Below are positions 9,449 through 13,973 of a stretch of DNA of 14,834 nucleotides, piece after piece. The stretch is taken from assembly GCA_023399815.1 (NCBI GenBank), contig JAEWOJ010000098.1, positions 1 through 14,834 of the forward strand, given 5' to 3'. A model generated the notes under the pieces. That model had not been told where the DNA came from and ran no database searches. It was given only the letters and a program-made list of their open reading frames with translations. This stretch comes from Pseudomonadota bacterium. Lineage in GTDB: Bacteria > Pseudomonadota > Gammaproteobacteria > Xanthomonadales > Xanthomonadaceae. Each line of letters starts with the position of its first letter. Within the stretch, counting starts at the first letter, position 1. A program made the position numbers and the translations under genes.

Positions 9449-9470
9449 TTGCCGCCCTGTCCGGCGGCAA
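9449..9470. terminator. Hairpin after the glycine-zipper gene
   Basis: A perfect eight-base stem, TTGCCGCC (9449-9456) and GGCGGCAA (9463-9470), with a six-base loop lies 30 bases beyond the stop of the minus-strand gene at 9501. Only a short AATCTT follows, so this is a weak intrinsic-terminator candidate. Confidence 0.4.
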
Positions 9471-9500
9471 CGGAAGAACGGTATCGGCAGACGCCGCGGA

Positions 9501-10199
9501 TCAGTCGGCGCTGACGTCCACGCGCACGCGGATGCGTTCGCCCGGGTGGTAGTCGCGGCGGGCGTGGTATTCGCGGCCACCGTATTCATAGGTGACGTCG
9601 TAGCCATCCACGCGTTCACTCTCGTACCCGTAGCCGTCGCGCTCCGGCTCGCAGACGCGCACGCCGGAGCGCCGGTAGACGGGACGTTCGTTCGCATCGT
9701 AGATCGCGCGCCCGGCGGCGCCGCCGGCGACGGTGCCGATCGCGGTTCCCAGGTAGCGGCCATCGCCACCGCCGATGCGGCTGCCGATGATGGCGCCGGC
9801 CAGGCCGCCGATCACCGTGGCGATCTGGCGCCCGCCCTCGCTGCCCTGGCGGTAGCCTCCCGCATGGCGGTCGTCATCGTAATCGCGGGCATCGCGGCGG
9901 TCCTGCCGGTAGCCGTCCGCGCCGTACACGTAGCCGCCGTCGTTGCGCTCGTAGCAACGCCCCTGGCGGCCGCCACCGCCGACGATGATCGGATCCACCC
10001 GCACCACGCGCGCGTATTCGTAGACCGGTCCGTTGTCGCCGCCGTAGTAGCGGTCCTCGTCCTGCTGGCGCCAGTCGCCGGTGGTCGGCTGCGGACGGTA
10101 GCGGCCGTCGTCGTAACGCTGCGCCGAGGCGGAAAACGTCAGCAGGCAACCGAAGACCAGGACACCTGCAAGAGGCAACGATCGGGACATGGCGGCCAT
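9501..10199 (-). CDS. Exported glycine-zipper (2TM) envelope protein
   Basis: This 232-residue secreted protein has a signal peptide at about residues 1-26 (core LPLAGVLVFGCLLTF, cut after SASA) and a middle region extremely rich in Tyr, Asp, Arg and Gly (about 29-115). A glycine zipper follows at about 125-165 (ATVIGGLAGAIIGSRIGGG, then LGTAIGTVAGGAAGRAIYDA), the two-helix glycine-zipper motif of envelope proteins such as SlyB and RcnB-associated families. The C-terminal 60 residues again contain Tyr/Glu/Arg repeats and end in a predicted beta strand (ERIRVRVDVSAD). Two lone cysteines (82, 183) could form a disulfide. I chose the ATG at 10199; a second ATG at 10190 is an equally good start, and no clear ribosome site decides. 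The cellular role is unknown; an outer-membrane or periplasmic structural role is inferred. Confidence 0.82.
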   Translation of the reverse strand: MAAMSRSLPLAGVLVFGCLLTFSASAQRYDDGRYRPQPTTGDWRQQDEDRYYGGDNGPVYEYARVVRVDPIIVGGGGRQGRCYERNDGGYVYGADGYRQDRRDARDYDDDRHAGGYRQGSEGGRQIATVIGGLAGAIIGSRIGGGDGRYLGTAIGTVAGGAAGRAIYDANERPVYRRSGVRVCEPERDGYGYESERVDGYDVTYEYGGREYHARRDYHPGERIRVRVDVSAD

Positions 10200-10261
10200 A
10201 CCGGCGGGGTGGAATGGGCGGATGCTCCGGCGCGGCGCGTGAAACGCCCCTGAACCGGAAC

Positions 10262-10289
10262 GCCGGAGCGGCGCGAGTACCGCTCCGGC
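10262..10289. terminator. Hairpin after osmC
   Basis: A perfect ten-base stem, GCCGGAGCGG (10262-10271) and CCGCTCCGGC (10280-10289), with an eight-base loop begins seven bases after the osmC stop. There is no T run behind it on the minus strand. It probably limits read-through from osmC into the glycine-zipper gene, which would otherwise be 97 bases downstream. Confidence 0.5.
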
Positions 10290-10296
10290 CATCGGA

Positions 10297-10731
10297 TCAA
10301 CCCGCGAATTCGGCTTCCAGGCTGATCGGCACCGCGCTCAATGCCTTCGATACCGGGCAGTTCTGCTTGGCGTCGTCGGCCACCGCGCGGAACCTCACCT
10401 CGTCCATGCCCGGCACCACCGCCCTCACCTTCAGGCGGATCTGCGACAGCTGCGGACCGCCGTCCATCGACAGATCGACGTCGGCGCGGGTGTCGAGCGA
10501 ACGCGGCGGGAAACCGGCCTCGCTCAGCTTCGCCGACAGCGCCATGGTGAAGCAGCCGGCATGCGCAGCGGCGATCAGTTCTTCCGGGTTGGTTCCCTTC
10601 TCGTCGCCGAAGCGACTGGAGAATGCATAGCGCGTGTCCTCCATCAATCCGCTCTGCGGCGTGCTCAGGCGCCCCTGTCCGCTCTTGAGGTCGCCTTCCC
10701 AGTGCGCGGTGGCGTAACGCGAGATACCCAT
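10297..10731 (-). CDS. osmC: OsmC family peroxiredoxin
   Basis: This 144-residue cytoplasmic thiol peroxidase reduces organic hydroperoxides and protects against oxidative and osmotic stress. The two redox cysteines are in family context: Cys60 in ELIAAAHAGCFTMAL and Cys125 in DAKQNCPVSKAL, with Glu51 in NPEEL. The opening ISRYATAHWEGDLKSGQGRLSTPQSG is of the OsmC branch rather than the Ohr branch. The ATG at 10731 has AGGAG about seven bases upstream; the longer ORF to 10941 continues into the divergent control region and is rejected. The downstream hairpin suggests a single-gene unit. It is divergent from the hup-like gene. I see no convincing -10/-35 pair for it. Confidence 0.95.
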   Translation of the reverse strand: MGISRYATAHWEGDLKSGQGRLSTPQSGLMEDTRYAFSSRFGDEKGTNPEELIAAAHAGCFTMALSAKLSEAGFPPRSLDTRADVDLSMDGGPQLSQIRLKVRAVVPGMDEVRFRAVADDAKQNCPVSKALSAVPISLEAEFAG

Positions 10732-11056
10732 GGCATGACTCCTGTACGTGGATGGTCGCTGCAGCGTAGGGCAGCATTCGTTAGCGCCCTGTGCGCCGCG
10801 GCGGCATGCCGCGCCGCCACCGCCCCGCCCGGCGTCCGCCCGTGGCCGGCACGCGCGGACGGCGTGCGAAACCCCGGCTTTTCCCGCGGGTTTTCCCGCA
10901 GACGCCGCGTCATGCCCTGGATGGAAGGCGGTTGGACGCAATTTTTATGGGGTTTTTGTGCCCTTCCCTATTGGCGATGCACCGCGCATGCCCTACATTT
11001 CGCTTGCCGACGGGGTCGGCACGACCAACAACCAACCGCTCACGGAACAGGAAACC
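10732..11056. other. Divergent control region between osmC and hup-like gene, no coding sequence
   Basis: This 325-base stretch holds no convincing gene. It contains the hup promoter (10971-10999) and a T-rich tract at 10940-10958 that could act as an UP element just upstream of the -35. At 10879-10899 there are two copies of TTTTCCCGC, overlapping a small GCGGG-TTTT-CCCGC hairpin. Several reading frames are open across the region, but only because of high G+C; none has a supported start or a recognisable family. Confidence 0.6.
10971..10999 (+). promoter_or_regulatory. Predicted sigma70 promoter of the hup-like gene
   Basis: TTGGCG (10971-10976) and TACATT (10994-10999) are separated by 17 bases and match four of six consensus bases each. 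The start point would be near 11006, giving a leader of about 50 bases. The T-rich stretch ATTTTTATGGGGTTTTTG just upstream stands out in this G+C-rich DNA and may boost the promoter, as expected for an abundant nucleoid protein. Confidence 0.55.
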
Positions 11057-11455
11057 ATGGCAAAGACCGCTAAGAAGGCTGCCCCGAAGAAGGCAGCGAA
11101 GAAAGTCGCTACGAAGGCAGCCGCCAAGCCGGCCGCTCCCAAGCCGATCAAGGAAGCCCTGACCAAGTCGGGTCTGGTCGCGCACCTGGCCGAGGCGACC
11201 AGCGTCGCCGCCAAGGATGTCCGCTCCATCCTGGCCGCGCTGGAAGGCGCCGTTGCCGCATCGATCAACAAGAAGGGCGCCGGCCACTTCACCCTGCCGG
11301 GCCTGCTGAAGATCACCACCGTGAACGTGCCGGCCAAGCCGAAGCGCAAGGGCATCAACCCGTTCACCAAGGAAGAGCAGTGGTTCGCCGCCAAGCCGGC
11401 GTCCACCAAGATCAAGGTGCGCCCGCTCAAGAAGCTCAAGGACGCCGCGGTCTGA
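11057..11455 (+). CDS. HU family DNA-binding protein with histone H1-like lysine/alanine-rich N-terminal tail
   Basis: This 132-residue nucleoid protein would bind and bend DNA. Residues 1-30 are an unstructured basic tail of Lys/Ala/Pro repeats (AKKAAPKKAAKKVATKAAAK), resembling histone H1 C-terminal tails. Residues about 31-130 are an HU/IHF fold: helix-turn-helix body (KEALTKSGLVAHLAEATS..), core GHFTLPGLLKITTVNV, and the DNA-binding beta arm with the NPFT tip (101-104; Pro102 corresponds to the intercalating proline), ending IKVRPLKKLKDA. A normal HU is near 90 residues, so the tail accounts for the extra length. The ATG at 11057 has ACAGGAAA upstream. An ATG at 10988 overlaps the promoter and is rejected. 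A good promoter and intrinsic terminator make this a single-gene unit. It is a possible substrate of the nearby SET enzyme. Confidence 0.93.
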   Translation: MAKTAKKAAPKKAAKKVATKAAAKPAAPKPIKEALTKSGLVAHLAEATSVAAKDVRSILAALEGAVAASINKKGAGHFTLPGLLKITTVNVPAKPKRKGINPFTKEEQWFAAKPASTKIKVRPLKKLKDAAV

Positions 11456-11478
11456 TCCGCGCGCCCTGTGGCGAACAG

Positions 11479-11505
11479 ACGGGACGGCCATGCCGTCCCG
11501 TTTTT
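11479..11505 (+). terminator. Intrinsic terminator of the hup-like gene
   Basis: A perfect nine-base stem, ACGGGACGG (11479-11487) and CCGTCCCGT (11493-11501), with a five-base loop is followed directly by TTTTT (11501-11505). It lies 24 bases after the stop. This is the clearest rho-independent terminator in the window. Confidence 0.88.
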
Positions 11506-11533
11506 CGTTGGGGCCCGCGTCGATGATCTTTCG

Positions 11534-11571
11534 CCTCTGGGAAACGACGCAGGAAGTCTCCCGAGGTTTTT
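11534..11571 (+). terminator. Possible second hairpin terminator
   Basis: CCTCTGGGA (11534-11542) can pair with TCCCGAGG (11559-11566) through eight base pairs with one bulge and one G-U pair. It has a 16-base loop and is followed by TTTTT (11567-11571). It could be a back-up terminator for hup or the 3' end of a short RNA. Evidence is weak. Confidence 0.25.
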
Positions 11572-11778
11572 CGCCCGTCATTCCCGCCCCGCGAATCACA
11601 GCGTTCCGGCAAACAGGCAATCGTGGAAGCAGCTTCCGGTATCGCCCGGGCACGCCACCATGAAGGGCGGCCCAATGCAGGGGCGCATCACGCTGGAACA
11701 CAGCGTCATGGGCCGGCGCCTCGCCCGAGCCGCGTGGCGGGCCTATGGTGGCCCCAGGCCACAGTCGCACCCCACGCC

Positions 11779-12084
11779 ATGTCCAGCAGCAAGCACCGTT
11801 ACCGCATCACCGTCACGCCGATCGAAGCCGATGGCCTGCAGTGCAGCGGCCGTTGCACCATCGAATTCGAACAGCGCAGCCCCCGCAACTGGATGCGCGA
11901 ACTGGAAGGCGCGCAGCGGCAGCGGCTGCTGTCCTGCAACGAGGACGCCGGCGTGGTGGTCGCCACCGGCCTGCTGGAAACGCTGGCCGCGGCATCGCGC
12001 GACGGCGGTCATCCGCTGGCGGCGCTGCAGCCGGAACTCGACGGGCTGATCGCGAAACTGCAGGCGCTGCGCGACGCGCGCTGA
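11779..12084 (+). CDS. Small hypothetical protein, DUF3861-like
   Basis: This 101-residue protein of unknown function has no signal peptide or membrane segment, so it is probably cytoplasmic. It opens KHRYRITVTPIEADGLQCSGRCTIEFEQRS, a beta-strand-rich start that resembles the DUF3861 family as I recall it. It has a C-x3-C pair (LQCSGRC) and a third Cys in LSCNEDAG, then a helical C-terminal half rich in Leu/Ala. The ATG at 11779 is chosen because the upstream in-frame extension (to 11623) is unlike protein sequence of this family; the ribosome site is poor. It stands alone on the plus strand between the hup terminator and the DUF1439 gene (90 bases downstream). The family assignment is from memory and should be treated as tentative. 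Confidence 0.72.
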   Translation: MSSSKHRYRITVTPIEADGLQCSGRCTIEFEQRSPRNWMRELEGAQRQRLLSCNEDAGVVVATGLLETLAAASRDGGHPLAALQPELDGLIAKLQALRDAR

Positions 12085-12174
12085 ACACGGCGGCGGCCCC
12101 GTTCCGCTAACCGGCCATTCACCGTTTCCGGGTATCGTGCGGTCCTTCCGTCGCCATCCTCCCGGGCCGAAACG

Positions 12175-12762
12175 ATGAACATCCGCTCCCTGCTGCTGCC
12201 CACCGTCGCCTGCCTGGTGCTGGCAACCAGTGCCCATGCCTCGCCGCAGGTCAGCGGCCGCAAGCTCACGGTCGATGCCGCCGACGTGCAGCACTACCTG
12301 GACGGCAGCTTTCCGCGCTCGCAGAAGGCGCTCGGCGGGCTGCTCGCGCTGACGGTCAGCCAGCCGCGGCTGGCGCTGCCGGCCGGCAGCCGCCTGAACC
12401 TGCAGTTCGACCTGGCCATGGCCGCCGCCGGCGGCGCGCCGATGCCGGTGGGCAACGTGCAGCTCAGCAGCGGCCTGCGCTACGACGCGCAGACGCGCGG
12501 CTTCCATCTCGAACAGCCGACCGTCGACGATTTCCGCCCGGCGGTGGCCGGCGCCAAGCTCGATTCCAGCACGCGCGGCCTGCTCAACACCTGGCTGGCC
12601 GACTATGCGCGCCGCGAGCCGATCTACCGCATCGACCCGGCCATCGCCAACGTGATGGGCGCGCTGCAGGTGAAGTCGGTCGGCATCGAGAACGGCCACA
12701 TCGCGGTGGACTTCAACCAGGACCTCGGCAAGCTGGTGCCGCAGGGGCTGCTGGGCAATTGA
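12175..12762 (+). CDS. Periplasmic DUF1439 (YceB-like) protein
   Basis: This 195-residue exported protein of unknown molecular function has a signal peptide at residues 1-22 (hydrophobic core LLLPTVACLVLA, cut after AHA). The only Cys is at position 13, inside the signal core, and not in a proper lipobox, so unlike E. coli YceB it appears to be a soluble periplasmic protein. The rest fits the DUF1439 pattern: a KLTVDAADVQHYLDGSFPRSQ opening, beta strands such as PRLALPAGSRLNLQFDL, and a conserved end VKSVGIENGHIAVDFNQD. The fold of this family resembles lipid-binding tubular proteins, which hints at binding of a lipid-like ligand; that is inference. The ATG at 12175 gives the signal peptide. 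The upstream 90 bases show only weak promoter-like sequence. Confidence 0.8.
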   Translation: MNIRSLLLPTVACLVLATSAHASPQVSGRKLTVDAADVQHYLDGSFPRSQKALGGLLALTVSQPRLALPAGSRLNLQFDLAMAAAGGAPMPVGNVQLSSGLRYDAQTRGFHLEQPTVDDFRPAVAGAKLDSSTRGLLNTWLADYARREPIYRIDPAIANVMGALQVKSVGIENGHIAVDFNQDLGKLVPQGLLGN

Positions 12763-12764
12763 GT

Positions 12765-12806
12765 GGGAAGCGGGAAACGGGAAGCGGGAAGCGGGAAGCG
12801 GGAAAT
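12765..12806 (+). repeat. Tandem heptamer repeat GGGAAGC (six copies)
   Basis: Six consecutive seven-base units: GGGAAGC (12765), GGGAAAC (12772), GGGAAGC (12779, 12786, 12793) and GGGAAAT (12800). The array begins three bases after the DUF1439 stop. Its reverse complement encodes the RFPLPAS-type peptide that often appears as spurious ORFs in Xanthomonadaceae genomes. Related G-rich heptamers recur between genes in this family, from my general knowledge. Confidence 0.85.
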
Positions 12807-12808
12807 GA

Positions 12809-12825
12809 TCGTGCCTCGAGCACGA
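12809..12825. repeat. Small palindrome between heptamer array and SET gene
   Basis: TCGTGC (12809-12814) and GCACGA (12820-12825) pair around a CTCGA loop. It lies between the G-rich array and a complementary pyrimidine stretch (12842-12862, CCCTTCCCCCTTCCCCGCTCC). Together they could fold as one long hairpin separating the convergent DUF1439 and SET genes, and could act as a terminator or REP-like element. Confidence 0.5.
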
Positions 12826-12865
12826 AGCCCCCAGCGCACATCCCTTCCCCCTTCCCCGCTCCAAA

Positions 12866-13339
12866 TCAGCGCTTGGGCTGCAGCATGGTGCCGGTGCACT
12901 TGGGCGAGCCGCAGCGGCATTCCCAGATCTTCTTCAGGCGCGGGGTGTGGCGCTCGGCCAGGGTGATGCCGTAGTTGTAGGTCAGCTCCTCGCCCGGCCG
13001 GATGGCGCGGATCGCCCCGATGAACACCTTGTCGGCGGTACGGTCGTCGCCCTCGGCTTCCTCGATCGTCGCCTCGCAGTTCGGGTCGCAGCTGTGGTTG
13101 ATCCAGCGCGCGTCGTTGCCCTTGTGGTTCGCGTCGATGACGTAGTCGTCGTTCAGCGTGAACAGGAAGGTATGCCCGCTCTCCACGTCGCCCGCGTCGT
13201 CGGCGTCCACTTCCGCGTGGGTCCGGCGCAGGCCCTTGTACTCGATGACGCGCTCGCCCTTGGCGATGGCCGCCAGCGCGAACACGCCATTGCCGTGGAT
13301 GGTGGACTTGCGCGCCTGGATCTTCTTGGGCATGTACAT
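12866..13339 (-). CDS. SET-domain protein lysine methyltransferase
   Basis: This 157-residue protein is a minimal SET domain that would transfer methyl groups from S-adenosylmethionine to lysines. SET motifs are clear: STIHGNGVFA (residues 12-21, cofactor G-x-G), the ARWINHSCDPNCEA block (77-90, cofactor and knot), and GEELTYNYG (116-124, catalytic Tyr in the YNY). A post-SET cysteine set CRCGSPKC (141-148) would bind zinc with Cys84. No targeting or DNA-binding domain is attached. I chose the ATG at 13339; the ATG at 13333 (MPKK) is an alternative, and no ribosome site decides. Chlamydial SET proteins of similar make-up methylate histone-like proteins. The lysine-rich HU protein nearby is a natural candidate substrate, but this is inference. 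The gene is divergent from the SUF regulator. Confidence 0.9.
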   Translation of the reverse strand: MYMPKKIQARKSTIHGNGVFALAAIAKGERVIEYKGLRRTHAEVDADDAGDVESGHTFLFTLNDDYVIDANHKGNDARWINHSCDPNCEATIEEAEGDDRTADKVFIGAIRAIRPGEELTYNYGITLAERHTPRLKKIWECRCGSPKCTGTMLQPKR

Positions 13340-13362
13340 GGCCGGAAACGATGGGAGGGGGA

Positions 13363-13391
13363 ATTCTCGCGCAGTCGCGCAGGCTTCCCAA
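13363..13391 (-). promoter_or_regulatory. Possible sigma70 promoter of the SET gene
   Basis: On the minus strand TTGGGA (13391-13386) and GAGAAT (13368-13363) lie 17 bases apart, matching four of six bases each. The start would be near 13356, leaving a very short leader of about 17 bases with no clear ribosome site. It is a weak prediction. Confidence 0.3.
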
Positions 13392-13415
13392 GCCCGAACC
13401 TGCGCCGCGGCCGGC

Positions 13416-13429
13416 TTGACCTGCATCAA
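13416..13429. promoter_or_regulatory. FNR/ANR-like binding site between SET gene and SUF operon
   Basis: TTGAC-CTGC-ATCAA matches nine of ten defined bases of the FNR-family dyad TTGAT-N4-ATCAA. Its centre (13422.5) is about 62 bases before the predicted start point of the SUF operon, the usual class I activator spacing, and about 66 before the predicted SET start. The sequence match is direct; the regulator and direction are inferred. Confidence 0.45.
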
Positions 13430-13449
13430 ACCGCCGGCGCGGATGGGGT

Positions 13450-13478
13450 TTGAGGCGCCGGCCACAAAAGCGTACAAT
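13450..13478 (+). promoter_or_regulatory. Predicted sigma70 promoter of the SUF operon
   Basis: TTGAGG (13450-13455) and TACAAT (13473-13478) are separated by 17 bases, matching four and five of six consensus bases. The start point would be near 13485, with a leader of about 25 bases that is C/T-rich and lacks a Shine-Dalgarno sequence before the ATG at 13510. Confidence 0.6.
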
Positions 13479-13509
13479 TTCGGTCCACATTGATTTCCCC
13501 CTCCTCCCC

Positions 13510-13956
13510 ATGCTCCGCGTCACCAAGCTCACGGACTACGCCACCGTCGTCATGACCGTGCTCGCCGCACGGCCGGACGAAGTGCTGAGCGCGACCGAAC
13601 TGGCCGAAGCCGCCGGGCTGGAGCCGCCGACCGTCAGCAAGCTGCTCAAGCCGCTGGCGCAGGCCGGGCTGGTCGAGGGCCTGCGCGGCGTGCGCGGCGG
13701 CTACCGCCTGACCCGTCCGGCCGGCGGGATCACCCTGATCGAGATCGTCGAGGCGATGGAAGGCCCGCTGGCGATCACCGAATGCAGCCAGGACCAGGGC
13801 CACTGCGGCATCGCCAGCCAGTGCGGCGTGCGCTCGAACTGGCGGCTGATCAACGACGTGGTCGCCGACGCGCTGCGCGGCGTGACCCTGGCGCAGATGC
13901 TCCACCCTCTTCCACTTGCTGAACGCCGGCGCATCGACGCCAGCATCGTCTCCTGA
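13510..13956 (+). CDS. Rrf2-family regulator of the SUF Fe-S assembly operon
   Basis: This 148-residue cytoplasmic transcription regulator of the IscR/Rrf2 family probably senses Fe-S status and controls the suf genes that follow. The N-terminal winged helix is plain: LRVTKLTDYATVVMTVLA (2-19), SATELAEAAGLEPPTVSKLL (27-46), LRGVRGGYRLTRP (58-70). A cysteine triad C92-x6-C99-x5-C105 (ECSQDQGHCGIASQC) matches the cluster-binding loop of IscR-type proteins. The ATG at 13510 gives the standard N-terminus; there is no Shine-Dalgarno, only a CCCCTCCTCCCC stretch. sufB starts 17 bases after its stop, so they form one operon. It corresponds to the 'SUF system Fe-S cluster assembly regulator' of gammaproteobacteria, not to cyanobacterial SufR. 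Gene naming differs, so no symbol is given. Confidence 0.93.
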   Translation: MLRVTKLTDYATVVMTVLAARPDEVLSATELAEAAGLEPPTVSKLLKPLAQAGLVEGLRGVRGGYRLTRPAGGITLIEIVEAMEGPLAITECSQDQGHCGIASQCGVRSNWRLINDVVADALRGVTLAQMLHPLPLAERRRIDASIVS

Positions 13957-13973
13957 ATTCCGTAGGCAGCCAC

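Larger units (their letters stand above)
11456..11778. other. Intergenic stretch after hup-like gene, no gene recognised
   Basis: This 323-base stretch contains the hup terminator at 11479-11505 and a weaker hairpin plus T5 at 11534-11571. The remaining 200 bases show no convincing promoter, RNA gene or coding sequence. An open frame runs from 11623 into the next gene in the same phase, but that extension lacks a family-like sequence. Confidence 0.5.

Noticed and set aside
10879..10899. Direct repeat TTTTCCCGC and a GCGGG-TTTT-CCCGC hairpin between osmC and hup
   Set aside because: The stem is only five bases long and no transcript is predicted to end there. It was not called as a separate element.
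12624..13532. A 302-codon minus-strand frame over the SET gene, containing RFPLPAS repeats
   Set aside because: It is a shadow of the SET gene, and the RFPLPAS stretch is the translated heptamer repeat, not a real protein motif.
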